A stretch of DNA of 64,000 bases from an uncultured Desulfuromusa sp. GTDB taxonomy: Bacteria; Desulfobacterota; Desulfuromonadia; Desulfuromonadales; Geopsychrobacteraceae. The stretch lies in NCBI RefSeq assembly GCF_963675815.1, contig NZ_OY776574.1, positions 1,420,001 to 1,484,000 on the forward strand, read 5' to 3'. A program made the translations under genes and the position numbers. Below, one piece after another: positions 40,210 to 49,540 of this stretch. Position 1 is the stretch's first letter. Each line of letters begins with the position of its first letter. Under the pieces are notes generated by a model. That model was given only the letters and a program-made list of their open reading frames with translations. It was not told where the DNA came from and ran no database searches.

Positions 40210-41187
40210 TTATTTTCCGTAGAAAATCTTGCGGAATTCCTTGCCCCAATAACGAATTTCATCATCAGAGAGAGATCTGATCGGGAGAACTTTAACTGTG
40301 CTGATTCCATCAATTGGGGGGAAAACTCCGGGAGCAAGGACATATTCGCCAACTTGAGTTGCGAGCAACTGCATGGCATTTTTACTCAACCAATAATCAA
40401 CAAATTCTCGCGCTGCTTTTGGGTTGGATGCATTGGCAGCAACAGCAATCCCGCGTGGCGTCCCCAACAGAGTGTCGACTTTGGCCCAGGCAAGAGGGGC
40501 GGGGGCTTTCGAAATAATGTATTTAGGCATGGAAATACCCAGGACTTTTTCGCCACTTTCTATAGGAGCAGGAGTCGGTCCAAAAGATTTGACAAACATC
40601 GGCTTGTTTGCGGCCAGACCTTTCAGAAACTTCATCCAGCCGTCATCATCGCCAAAGATTTTCGCTTCTTTCATCCCGACAAGCCAGGAAATAGTTGTTG
40701 CGTGTGAAGAAGGGTCAGGCATAACCATTTTGTTATACCATTTAGGATCAGTCAGATCTTCGTAACGGGTGGGCACATCTGCAGGTTTGACCAGATCCTT
40801 ATTATAAATAGGGGCAACATATTCAATGCCGAACTGGATGATAGAGTCGTCTTCTTGCGCCCAGGCAGGATATCCTGTTGCTGCAGCCGATTTATAGGGA
40901 GCGAGGACCCCTTTTTCTTTCAACATCTGCATAATGGGGAGGGGGCTCTGCAAAACATCGGCGCGCAATTTACCTGCTGAAAACTCGGTTAAGACTGTTG
41001 CCAGATACTTGGATGTTGAAATACGCGTATAAACTGCTCCAGGAGTATGGTCGGTATTAAAGTCATCGATAATTGGCTCGATTGCTGTGATATTGGCGTA
41101 AAAATTAATCTTTTCGGCAGCTATAGCGCTACCAAAATATCCGCAGACAAGAACAAAGCTGAACAGGAGAACCAACATTTTTTTCAT
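40210..41187 (-). CDS. Periplasmic substrate-binding protein (Fe(III)-type)
   Basis: A 325-residue extracellular solute-binding protein with signal peptide (MKKMLVLLFSFVLVCGYFGS, cut near AIAAEK). YVAPIYNKDLVKPADVPTRY, RYEDLTDPKWYNKMVMPDP and LLGTPRGIAVAANASNPKAA are usual in family-1 iron-binding proteins. The ligand could also be a phosphonate or thiamine-type compound. AAAGGAG stands before the ATG at 41187. Confidence 0.88.
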   Translation of the reverse strand: MKKMLVLLFSFVLVCGYFGSAIAAEKINFYANITAIEPIIDDFNTDHTPGAVYTRISTSKYLATVLTEFSAGKLRADVLQSPLPIMQMLKEKGVLAPYKSAAATGYPAWAQEDDSIIQFGIEYVAPIYNKDLVKPADVPTRYEDLTDPKWYNKMVMPDPSSHATTISWLVGMKEAKIFGDDDGWMKFLKGLAANKPMFVKSFGPTPAPIESGEKVLGISMPKYIISKAPAPLAWAKVDTLLGTPRGIAVAANASNPKAAREFVDYWLSKNAMQLLATQVGEYVLAPGVFPPIDGISTVKVLPIRSLSDDEIRYWGKEFRKIFYGK

Positions 41188-41484
41188 AGAAACGACTCCT
41201 TTCAAAGAATCTTGCAGTGAAGAAAATGATTTCAGGAAAAACTATTCTTTGTTGAGCATATAGTTGCCGATTAAATTATTTCTTGTATAGATATCAGTCT
41301 AGCAGATAAAAGTTTGTGTTAAAGGGGGAGAGTCTGGATTTTGTGGGTTTCGAGTGGATGGGGATAGAAATATATGAATCCTGAGCGCTTGTCGGATGCT
41401 AAAAACCTTAAGAAGGTTCTTTCTGTTGTTGTTTCTGTAGAAGTAGAGCCGCCGGTTTTGTCCCAGGCTTTCACTTAAATGTTC
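41188..41484. promoter_or_regulatory. Intergenic region between the ABC operon and cheA
   Basis: About 300 bases with no convincing gene. It must contain the leftward promoter of the ABC operon; AT-rich DNA lies at 41240-41300. A small AACCTT-AAG-AAGGTT hairpin at about 41405-41419 could end the leftward che transcript. A 34-codon plus-strand frame lacks a ribosome site. Confidence 0.4.
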
Positions 41485-43317
41485 TTATCCTCTGTGGCGC
41501 GCAAACAGGGATTGTAAATCAAGAAGAAAGATGATTTGACCATCTCCGAGAATAGTTCCACCACTACAGCCGCGGATTTGATCAAATGGGGCAGGGAGGC
41601 GTTGTACATAAACCTCCTGTTGACCAACCAGTTGATCCACGACCAGTCCGATTTTGCGACCAACGACTTCGGTAACAACCAGGGGAATTGGATCAAGAGC
41701 AACACTCTGGGGCAACTTTAGAATTTTCCGCAGAGAGATAAGCGGTAATTGCTCGTCATGATAATTGATCATTAACTGCTTGCCACTGCTGTGAACTTCG
41801 GTAGGAGAAATTTCAGCGGTTTGTATCACCCGGGAAATGGGCATGGCCATTCTGGCGCCATCACACTCGACAATAAGAACTCTGATAATTGCCAGAGAAA
41901 GTGGCACTTTGAGAGTGATCCGAGTCCCTTCCCCGGGAGTAGAATCAATCAGAAGAATTCCCCCGATCTGTTCAACTGCGGTTTTAACCACATCCATGCC
42001 GACACCACGGCCTGAAGTCTGACTCACCTCCTGGGCAGTAGAAAATCCGGGCTGGCAGAGCAATTGAAACAGATCATAATCACGGATGGTTTTTGCCTGA
42101 TTGATATTCAAAAAACCTTTGTCCAGTGCTTTTTGTCTGATTTTTTCCGGATCGATCCCGCGGCCATCATCAGCGACCTGTATGAGGATCTGATCTCTTT
42201 CTCGCCAGGCTTTGATTGATACGGTCCCACGCTTTTCAATCCCATGATCGATAGCATTCCGGACCATGTGGACTAATGGATCGGTTAATTCTTCAACAAT
42301 TGCACGATCCAACTCTATTTCTGCTCCTTCGACCTTGAGTTGAATCTCTTTATCGAGGCTGCGGGAAAGATCGTGAACTGTTCGTGATAAGCGTCCCGCC
42401 AATCCCGTCAGAGAAACCATTCGTACTTTTAAAACCTGATGGTGAAGATTTTTGACCAGGCGTTTCAGTTGACCGACGCCATCGTCCAGCTCTTGCCAGT
42501 TTTGCTCTTTGAGCGCGTTTTGCAGTTGATAGCGGTTGGTTATCAATTCACCGGTCAAATTGATAAAGTGGTCAAGTAATTCAGTGCTGATCCGTACCGT
42601 TTTTTCTGTAGGTCTTTTTTGCTGTGACTGGCCCTTTTTTTCCGGTTCATCGGGGAATGTCACTTCCTGTAATTCACTATATTGCATCAATTGTTGATAG
42701 ATCTGTTCCTGAGAAGTCTCACTCAGTAACCGGACCAATAGTTGATCGGGAGCAACACCCTGGAGGAGATCCTCGGTTGATGGAGTTGATTCGAGAATCG
42801 TTCCGAATTCAGACATTTTCTTTAAAAGAACCAGAAATCGGGGACCCGGTGCAGCGACCGTCGCCTTTAGCTGTAGGCGGACAAGTTGTCCTTTCCCGCT
42901 ATGTGACAGGCTTTCTTCTTTGTCTTTACGTTTCGCGCCTATGTCTGAAGGTGTTTCTTTGGGACTGGTCGAGATGAAGCCGGCAACACATCGTTCCTCG
43001 CGATTATTGCGGATGTCATCCAGCAGCAGTTCCAGTAGATCCGTCGCTTCCAGTAACCAGTCAATCTCTACACCGCTCATACGCCCGAGTTGGCGGCAGA
43101 TATCCAGGCGATTCTCCAGATGATGGGCAAGTTTCGTCGTTTCAGCATGTTCCATGGTTGCCGCCATCCCTTTAATGGAATGAGCTTCACGAAACAGTGC
43201 GTCAATGCCATCCTGATCTTGATGATCCAGGTCAAGTTGCACCAGAATATCAATCATCGACTCCAGATGTTCGGCCGCTTCTGCCAGAAACATATCTCTA
43301 AATTTATCAGCATCCAT
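41485..43317 (-). CDS. cheA: Chemotaxis histidine kinase CheA
   Basis: About 610 residues. HPt domain with FREAHSIKGMAAT (phosphorylated histidine near position 48), a P2-like linker region, the P3 dimerisation helices (TVRISTELLDHFINLTGELI), ATPase with HMVRNAIDHGIE, VADDGRGID and SGRGVGMDVV, and a CheW-like end. It couples receptors to CheY. Last gene of the che operon. Confidence 0.92.
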   Translation of the reverse strand: MDADKFRDMFLAEAAEHLESMIDILVQLDLDHQDQDGIDALFREAHSIKGMAATMEHAETTKLAHHLENRLDICRQLGRMSGVEIDWLLEATDLLELLLDDIRNNREERCVAGFISTSPKETPSDIGAKRKDKEESLSHSGKGQLVRLQLKATVAAPGPRFLVLLKKMSEFGTILESTPSTEDLLQGVAPDQLLVRLLSETSQEQIYQQLMQYSELQEVTFPDEPEKKGQSQQKRPTEKTVRISTELLDHFINLTGELITNRYQLQNALKEQNWQELDDGVGQLKRLVKNLHHQVLKVRMVSLTGLAGRLSRTVHDLSRSLDKEIQLKVEGAEIELDRAIVEELTDPLVHMVRNAIDHGIEKRGTVSIKAWRERDQILIQVADDGRGIDPEKIRQKALDKGFLNINQAKTIRDYDLFQLLCQPGFSTAQEVSQTSGRGVGMDVVKTAVEQIGGILLIDSTPGEGTRITLKVPLSLAIIRVLIVECDGARMAMPISRVIQTAEISPTEVHSSGKQLMINYHDEQLPLISLRKILKLPQSVALDPIPLVVTEVVGRKIGLVVDQLVGQQEVYVQRLPAPFDQIRGCSGGTILGDGQIIFLLDLQSLFARHRG

Positions 43318-43379
43318 CAACGGAAATCCGTTCGGTAAATTTTGTTGTATTTATTTTCACCTGTTGTCATGCGCGTCTT

Positions 43380-43748
43380 TCAGGGTTCGATGGTTACGCG
43401 TTCAACAACTTCAAGAACCTGTGAGCGTTGAAATGGTTTGACAATAAAATCTTTCGCCCCTGCATTGATTGCATCTAAAATCAAATTTTTCTGACCCAGA
43501 GCGCTGCAGACGACAATCGTTGCTGAGGGTGCTTCCCGCAGAATGGATTTCATGGCTTGAATTCCCCCCATTTCCGGCATGACCAGATCCATTGTCACCA
43601 GATCAGGTTGGAACTCTTTGTAAGCTGCAATTGCCTGTTCTCCATTCTCTGCTTCAGCCACAATCTGCCAATCTGTGGATTCAAAAATATCGTGCAACAT
43701 TGTCCGCATAAATAGAGCATCATCAACAATCAGAACTCTCTTAGACAA
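43380..43748 (-). CDS. cheY: CheY-like response regulator
   Basis: A 122-residue single receiver domain: VLIVDDALFMR with paired acids, LVTMDLVMPEMGG with the phospho-acceptor Asp, CSALGQ for the Thr/Ser position (here S), and KPF. The start is a TTG with GGGAGG six bases upstream; the ATG farther upstream would overlap cheW. It carries the chemotaxis signal to the motor or another output. Confidence 0.88.
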   Translation of the reverse strand: MSKRVLIVDDALFMRTMLHDIFESTDWQIVAEAENGEQAIAAYKEFQPDLVTMDLVMPEMGGIQAMKSILREAPSATIVVCSALGQKNLILDAINAGAKDFIVKPFQRSQVLEVVERVTIEP

Positions 43749-43749
43749 T

Positions 43750-44181
43750 TCAACCTCCCCTTTGGGTGCAGAGTGATACGAGTTCGTCCTGTAATTGGTC
43801 CAGATCAAACAGGCTGATCATTTCCCCCTCCCAATTGATGACATCATCAATATAGTTTCTTTCCGTATGATTCTGCATCCGATTCGCCGGTTTAATTTCC
43901 GGGCTTATAATCGCGCTAACTTGATCAACCCCTAATGCGACAGGGCCACGGGTGTTAATCAGAACAATTAACCGTGGTCCTATTTGTCCAGCAGTAAAAC
44001 CCAATAACTGCGCTAAGTTAATAACCGGGACAATGCGGCCATGAAAGGCTATAGCTCCCGCAATAATGGCCGGAGCTCCAAGGAATGGATGAACTTTCTG
44101 GTTCTCAACCACCTCCTGAACTTCGATCAACGGCAATGCATAGGTTTCGTATCCAACCTTAAAGGGCAGCAGTTGTTTCAT
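43750..44181 (-). CDS. cheW: Chemotaxis adaptor CheW
   Basis: A 143-residue CheW: FKVGYETYALPLIEVQEVVE, IAFHGRIVPVINLAQLLG, RLIVLINTRGPVALGVDQVS. It links the receptor to CheA. The stop lies one base from cheY's start, and the ATG overlaps the receptor's TAA. Confidence 0.9.
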   Translation of the reverse strand: MKQLLPFKVGYETYALPLIEVQEVVENQKVHPFLGAPAIIAGAIAFHGRIVPVINLAQLLGFTAGQIGPRLIVLINTRGPVALGVDQVSAIISPEIKPANRMQNHTERNYIDDVINWEGEMISLFDLDQLQDELVSLCTQRGG

Positions 44182-45461
44182 TATTTCTCTTTCTCTAAAC
44201 TGATCCCCAGATTGAAGCGACTGACTGATGTTAAAAGTTCGTCTGCAAGCTGAGAAAGACGCTGTGAAGCAAAGGTCATCTCTTCCATTGATGCCGTCTG
44301 TTCCTCCGTTGCTGCAGAAACCTCTTCTGTTGATGCAGCATTATCTTCTGTCACCCGGGCAATCTCTTCAATAGCGGCGACAATCGCATGAGCTCCTGTT
44401 GTCTGCTTTTCAGTCAGATCACGAATACTGACAGATTTGAGCTGAGCTGCCTCGGCTTTAGCAATAATTGCTTTAAACGCACTGTTGGTAATGTCCACAG
44501 CTGCACGCCCAGAATCGATTGATTTGACACTTTCGGCCATGGATTGTTGGACTTTTAGACTTTGCTCACGTGTTTTTTCAATCATTCTCGTGATTTCACC
44601 AGCAGAGACACTGGTACTATCAGCCAACTTGCTCACCTCTTCGGCGACGACAGCAAAACCATGACCGTATTCTCCTGCCCGTGCTGCTTCAATTGTTGCA
44701 TTTAGAGCCAGCAAATTGGTCTTTTGCGCAATTCCGGTAATAACATCTATGATTGTGCCGATCTTTTGGACCTGTTCGCTGAAAGAGACAAACATCTCTC
44801 CATTTTCTTGAATCTGAGTGAGCACCTGCTTGAGGTTAGCCAATGCCGTTGCCGTCATTTCTTCCCCCTGGCAGGCTGAAAGGGTCGTTTCTTCTGCTGA
44901 CAGGGACAGGCTGTTTGCCGATGATGCAACCAGGTCAATCTGTTCGGCCATCTCCCGGATGACTTTGGAGGCGCGCTCAACCATTTCAGCCTGGGTTTCG
45001 GCCCCCCTGCTGATCTGTTCAACTGATCCTGCGACTTCATGGGCCGTGGCCGTCATCTCTTCAGCTGTGGTTGCCTGTGACAAAGAAAGCTCATTAACAT
45101 TGACGGAGCTGGTCCTGATCTGTCCAACCAGATTGCGTAAACTGCCGACGACCAGGTTTAACGAATTGGCAAGGTCTTCCGTTTCATCAGAAAAAAGTCC
45201 TTTGCGCAGGCGCACCTGACGGCTGAGATCACCATCACTCAAGCGCTCTGCCCCTTCTGTTAAGACCTTGAAATTTGCCGTAAATGCTTTGGAAAAAACC
45301 CAGCCAAAAATAAGACCGACAAGTAAAGCGCCAATGATTGTTATCCATTGGTGAGTCCATTCCGGAATTTGCATTTGCGGCACAAGGAGGTTGAGCAGAA
45401 CCACAGAGGCAACGACAACAATGAACCCAATGACAAACTTGTAACTGATCTCAACGCGCAT
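44181..45461 (-). CDS. Methyl-accepting chemotaxis protein without a large sensor domain
   Basis: A 426-residue receptor. Two membrane helices at about 8-25 and 38-60 are separated by only a dozen residues, so there is practically no periplasmic domain. A HAMP region follows, then the signalling coiled coil with the hairpin tip QKTNLLALNATIEAARAGEY. It probably senses something in the membrane or cytoplasm. It overlaps cheW by one base. Confidence 0.9.
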   Translation of the reverse strand: MRVEISYKFVIGFIVVVASVVLLNLLVPQMQIPEWTHQWITIIGALLVGLIFGWVFSKAFTANFKVLTEGAERLSDGDLSRQVRLRKGLFSDETEDLANSLNLVVGSLRNLVGQIRTSSVNVNELSLSQATTAEEMTATAHEVAGSVEQISRGAETQAEMVERASKVIREMAEQIDLVASSANSLSLSAEETTLSACQGEEMTATALANLKQVLTQIQENGEMFVSFSEQVQKIGTIIDVITGIAQKTNLLALNATIEAARAGEYGHGFAVVAEEVSKLADSTSVSAGEITRMIEKTREQSLKVQQSMAESVKSIDSGRAAVDITNSAFKAIIAKAEAAQLKSVSIRDLTEKQTTGAHAIVAAIEEIARVTEDNAASTEEVSAATEEQTASMEEMTFASQRLSQLADELLTSVSRFNLGISLEKEK

Positions 45462-45547
45462 TTTTTTCTCCTTCAGTTTGACCCCATCTTTTCAGCAGCC
45501 ATATTGTGAAGTTTTGAATTTGACAAGTTAACAGCAACGAACAGATT

Positions 45548-46498
45548 TCAATTTTCAGCAACTCGTTGATAGATCCTTTCAGCCGGATCAATACAGATAA
45601 AGAGCTTACGACAGTCTGGCGCCATGGTTTCAGCCCTTCCCAAAACCAGATAGCCTCCCGGCAACAACGCTGCCGCAAGAATTGTCAACACCTGCTTCTG
45701 CTGCTTTCTGGAAAAATAAATTAACAAATTTCGACATAAAATCAGTGTTGCACGATAAAAAGGTTGATCTGTAAGAATATCATGACGAAAAAACTGTACC
45801 TGGTCACGAACTGAATCGATCAACTGATACTGATCTCCGTTTTTGAAAAAACAACCCGTGAGCATCTCTCTTGACACGTTACCGACGCGGTCTGCCGGGA
45901 AAGATCCCCGCTTGGCACGCATCAGGGCTTCCGGGCTCAAATCCGTCCCGATAATTGAAAGTAAATCGCCTTTCCGCCTCCATTTTTGACAGAGGAGGGC
46001 CAGAGAGTAGGGCTCTTCACCGTTTGCACAACCAACACTCCAGATTCTCAGCTTGCTGTTGTTATGCCGTGAAATTTCCAGGAGTTCAGGCAAAATTTGT
46101 TTTTCCAGTGCTTGAAAGACACTTTCATTACGGAAAAAATGCGAAACATGAATACTCAATGCAGCCAGCAGTTGTTCCTGCTCGTGAATATTTTGTTGCA
46201 GCAGCTGAAGATATGCAACCGGGTCGTTATAGCCCACGGCTCGGATCCGGGCCGCTATGCGTCGTTTGATGCACAGAACCTTGTACCCTTCTAGGTAGAA
46301 GTTCTGTTGTTCTTGTAAAATTGTTGCAATCTGCTGATAAACCGTATCCTCAAGATGATTCCCTACAAAAGGTTGAGAATTCAGGGCACATGGTTCTGGT
46401 GGAGGATCATCGGGCTCGGTGTTTATGACCCCTGCACGATCATCTTTGGCGGCTAAAATGATCAAACCCTCCTCGTTGACAGTGATATAAGTCACCAT
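45548..46498 (-). CDS. cheR: Chemotaxis methyltransferase CheR
   Basis: A 316-residue protein. Residues ~55-125 are the CheR N-terminal helical domain (FYLEGYKVLCIKRRIAARIR) and the SAM-binding part has IWSVGCANGEEPYSLALL, IGTDLSPEALMRAKRG and LILCRNLLIYF. It methylates receptor glutamates. The first ~45 residues are atypical and overlap the thiL end by 59 bases with no ribosome site, so the true start may be later. No cheB is visible here. Confidence 0.88.
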   Translation of the reverse strand: MVTYITVNEEGLIILAAKDDRAGVINTEPDDPPPEPCALNSQPFVGNHLEDTVYQQIATILQEQQNFYLEGYKVLCIKRRIAARIRAVGYNDPVAYLQLLQQNIHEQEQLLAALSIHVSHFFRNESVFQALEKQILPELLEISRHNNSKLRIWSVGCANGEEPYSLALLCQKWRRKGDLLSIIGTDLSPEALMRAKRGSFPADRVGNVSREMLTGCFFKNGDQYQLIDSVRDQVQFFRHDILTDQPFYRATLILCRNLLIYFSRKQQKQVLTILAAALLPGGYLVLGRAETMAPDCRKLFICIDPAERIYQRVAEN

Positions 46499-47429
46499 TA
46501 CTGTGTCGGATACGCAATCCGGATTTCTGACTGATACTGCCGATTCGTGTTACGACATGAGGCAAGTGAATGAGCTGATCGAGATCCTTTAAAGGCGAAG
46601 TGAAAACCAGCTCATAATCTTCCCCGCCTGCAAGGGCTAAATCGATGAGAGTGGCATCAGAGGCCAATGCTTTTTTGAATGGTGTGGATAGAGGTATCTC
46701 GGAAAGATTAAGCTCAGCACCCACTTCTGAAGCGTCGAGAATGTGGCCCAGATCGGCGAGTAAACCATCGGAAACATCAAGCATCGCTGTTGCTAAATGC
46801 CGTTTCGCAAGTTCCTGTCCCAAAGGCACCTGTGGTGCCGGGGTATGAAAACGCTGATTTAAAAACGGATCCGGTTGCTGACCTTGTTGTAACTGGTGCA
46901 GGGCAAGAGCGCTGTCGCCCAGAGAACCTGAAACATAAATTGCATCACCATAGCTGGCCCCTTGCCGACATATTGCTTCACCTGAGGCAGCTTCCCCTTG
47001 AACCGTGACTGAAATCATCAGTGGACCGGGGGAAGAACAGCTGTCGCCACCGGTCAGAACGACACCGTAGGTTTTGGCTTCTGTCAGAAACCCGGAGAGA
47101 AGTTCTTTAATCTCACTATCGCTGATGGTTCGGGGGCGACCTATCCCCAGAAATAAGGACAGCGGAGTTCCTCCCATGGCGGCAATGTCACTGATATTGA
47201 CTGCGGCAGACTTCCGACCCAGATCAAACATGTTGGTCCATTGGCGTTTAAAATGGATATCTTCAATCAGGAGATCAACACTGGTTAGCAAATCACGTTC
47301 AGCTTTCTGAGGTTGAATTGAGCAATCATCACCAATCCCCAGAGAAAGATGCTCTCCGCTGCCTGCTTGCTGCTGGATCCAATGGATAAGCTCAAATTCT
47401 TCGAGCTTTTTTTGATCTGTATTGGCCAT
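46440..47429 (-). CDS. thiL: Thiamine-monophosphate kinase
   Basis: A 329-residue ThiL: SLGIGDDCSI, SVDLLIEDIHF, AAVNISDIAAMGG, SLFLGIGRP, VLTGGDSC and LDVSDGLLADL. It phosphorylates thiamine phosphate to the diphosphate cofactor, with a PurM-like fold. It is first in a transcript with cheR, an unrelated pathway, and overlaps it. Confidence 0.92.
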   Translation of the reverse strand: MANTDQKKLEEFELIHWIQQQAGSGEHLSLGIGDDCSIQPQKAERDLLTSVDLLIEDIHFKRQWTNMFDLGRKSAAVNISDIAAMGGTPLSLFLGIGRPRTISDSEIKELLSGFLTEAKTYGVVLTGGDSCSSPGPLMISVTVQGEAASGEAICRQGASYGDAIYVSGSLGDSALALHQLQQGQQPDPFLNQRFHTPAPQVPLGQELAKRHLATAMLDVSDGLLADLGHILDASEVGAELNLSEIPLSTPFKKALASDATLIDLALAGGEDYELVFTSPLKDLDQLIHLPHVVTRIGSISQKSGLRIRHSNGDLYHCQRGGFDHFSRQR

Positions 47430-47515
47430 AAGTTTGCCTTTTGTTAATTTTTCTGCGTTAATTATTATTTTTCTTTCACCTTATGTCAAGAAAAGCCTCC
47501 CTGGAAACAAAAAAA

Positions 47516-47541
47516 GGGTCTTCAGTGATGACCGAAGACCC
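47516..47541. terminator. Bidirectional terminator between thiL and pckA
   Basis: GGGTCTTC and GAAGACCC (eight-base perfect stem, ten-base loop) are flanked by A-runs on the left and TTTTT on the right. It can stop the leftward pckA transcript by the T-run on the minus strand. Confidence 0.85.
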
Positions 47542-47578
47542 TTTTTACTACTGCTGAGTTTGTAGCTAGACGGAAGGT

Positions 47579-49159
47579 TTAAATTTTTGGCCCTGCCTGG
47601 GTAAAGTCAAAATCATCGTTATCGGTGATGTATTTTTTGAAGTTTTCCACAAACATTCCAGCCAGTTTTTTGGCCGTCTGGTCAAAGTTGTCCTTGTCCG
47701 GCCAGGCATTGCGTGGATTCAATAGATCTGTCTCAACCCCGGTCAGCTCTTTAGGAATACTTAACTCAAAAAAACGTGTTTGTTCAAAGTCACAACTCTT
47801 GATACTGCCATCAAGAATCGCATTCACGCATGCACGTGTCCCCTTGATGCTCATCCGTTTACCGACACCATAACCGCCGCCAACCCAGCCGGTATTAACC
47901 AGATAGGCATTGACATTGTATTTATCCATCTTCTCACCTAAGAGCTTGGCATAAGCTGTTGGATGAAGCGGCAGGAACGCTTCACCGAAGCAAGCGGAAA
48001 AGGCGGCCTGTGGTTCAGTAATGCCTCGCTCGGTTCCAGCTACCTTGGCCGTATAGCCGGAGAGGAAATAGTACATGGCTTGTTCTTTGCTCAGTTTGGA
48101 AACGGGAGGGAGGACACCAAAAGCGTCACAGGTGAGGAAAATAATATTATCAGGGTGCCCAGCCATAAGGGTTGGTTCATGGTTCTCAATGTGTTCAATC
48201 GGATATGACACCCGGGTGTTTTCAGTTTTAGAGCTATCGCTGTAGTCGATAATTCCGTCTTCATTATAAACAACATTTTCCAGCAAAGCGTCACGCTTGA
48301 TGGCACTGAAGATTTCCGGTTCACTTTCCGGGGACAGATCAATCGTTTTTGCATAACAGCCACCTTCAAAATTGAAGATGCCGTCATCATCCCAACCGTG
48401 CTCATCATCACCAATCAGCTTGCGGGCAGCATCGGTCGAGAGGGTTGTTTTTCCGGTACCGGAGAGGCCAAAAAAGAGGCAGACATCGCCATCTTTGCCG
48501 ACATTGGCACTGCAATGCATCGAAAGAATTTTTTCCAGCGGCATCCAGTAGTTCATCATCGTGAAGATACCTTTTTTCATTTCTCCGCCATACCATGAGC
48601 CACCGATAATGGCGACGTTTTTTTCAATATTGAAGATAACAAAAACTTCTGAATTCAGACCGTGTCGCTCCCAGTTTTTGTTCGAGATACTGGCAGCATT
48701 ATAAACGGTAAAATCCGGGCTAAAACCTTCCAGTTGAGCTTCAGTTGGGCGGATAAACATGTTCTTGATAAAATGGGATTGCCAGGCAATTTCGGTTACA
48801 AATCTGATTTTACGTGTTGTCTGTGGATTGGCACCGCTGAAACCATCAGCGACATAAACATCTTTGCCCGACAGATAATCAATAACTTCAGCATAAAGCT
48901 CATCAAAAATGGCTTCAGAAACCGGCTGGTTAATATTACCCCAGGAAATGTTTTTCTGAGATGGGTCTTGCTGTACAAAATACTTGTCCTTAGGTGAACG
49001 ACCGGTAAATTTACCGGTATCAACCATCATCGTTCCATTTGCTGAAAGTGCCCCCTCATTGTTTTTTGTCTCATGTTCAAATAGTTCATCATAATCGAGA
49101 TTATGGTAAACTTTGCCGACACTCTTCAGTCCCAAACCCGCTGCGGTGATATCACTCAT
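47579..49159 (-). CDS. pckA: Phosphoenolpyruvate carboxykinase (ATP)
   Basis: A 526-residue enzyme converting oxaloacetate and ATP to PEP and CO2. RSPKDKYFV, GSWYGGEMKKGIFTMMNYW, the kinase loop FFGLSGTGKTTLS, LIGDDEHGW and GCYAKTIDL are the family signatures. The start at 49159 follows GGAG; the frame extends to 49222 without support. The ATP-type enzyme suits gluconeogenesis from acetate in deltaproteobacteria. Confidence 0.95.
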   Translation of the reverse strand: MSDITAAGLGLKSVGKVYHNLDYDELFEHETKNNEGALSANGTMMVDTGKFTGRSPKDKYFVQQDPSQKNISWGNINQPVSEAIFDELYAEVIDYLSGKDVYVADGFSGANPQTTRKIRFVTEIAWQSHFIKNMFIRPTEAQLEGFSPDFTVYNAASISNKNWERHGLNSEVFVIFNIEKNVAIIGGSWYGGEMKKGIFTMMNYWMPLEKILSMHCSANVGKDGDVCLFFGLSGTGKTTLSTDAARKLIGDDEHGWDDDGIFNFEGGCYAKTIDLSPESEPEIFSAIKRDALLENVVYNEDGIIDYSDSSKTENTRVSYPIEHIENHEPTLMAGHPDNIIFLTCDAFGVLPPVSKLSKEQAMYYFLSGYTAKVAGTERGITEPQAAFSACFGEAFLPLHPTAYAKLLGEKMDKYNVNAYLVNTGWVGGGYGVGKRMSIKGTRACVNAILDGSIKSCDFEQTRFFELSIPKELTGVETDLLNPRNAWPDKDNFDQTAKKLAGMFVENFKKYITDNDDFDFTQAGPKI

Positions 49160-49177
49160 CTGCATTCTCCATCTTCT

Positions 49178-49183
49178 ATTATA
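49178..49183 (-). promoter_or_regulatory. Likely -10 box of pckA
   Basis: A perfect TATAAT on the minus strand, about 20 bases before the start codon. No good -35 is seen at 17 bases, so activation by a regulator is possible. Confidence 0.45.
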
Positions 49184-49540
49184 GTGTTTTAAATTACAAA
49201 CTAAGGCTCTATAGGGGGTCAATATCTTTTAAAGATTGTTTTTGACTAATTCCTGACCTTTAAACGCACAATTATATCCTACTTTAATTTTTTAAACAAC
49301 CATTGGAAAGCAAGAATAATATAACCTGGTTCTATTGTTTTGTTTGCGAAATCAAACCGTTTGGAAAGAGTTTGTCTGGTACCGGAGCCCATTTTATGAT
49401 TGCGTTTATTGGTGTGTGACTCATTTTTCTACGGTTCCAGCTGGAAAAGGGTGTTTTTCGGATTTATCAGGATGACTTTGGGTTCTGTGATGATACAATC
49501 CATTAAATAACTGATTCCTTAAACCTTCTGCGAGGAAACT
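49184..49540. other. Divergent intergenic region
   Basis: About 350 bases of AT-rich DNA between pckA and the epimerase-like gene. It must hold promoters for both directions. I see no gene, and no strong palindrome. Confidence 0.4.

Noticed and set aside
41374..41478. A 34-codon plus-strand frame between the ABC operon and cheA
   Set aside because: No ribosome site and no recognisable pattern; more likely chance.
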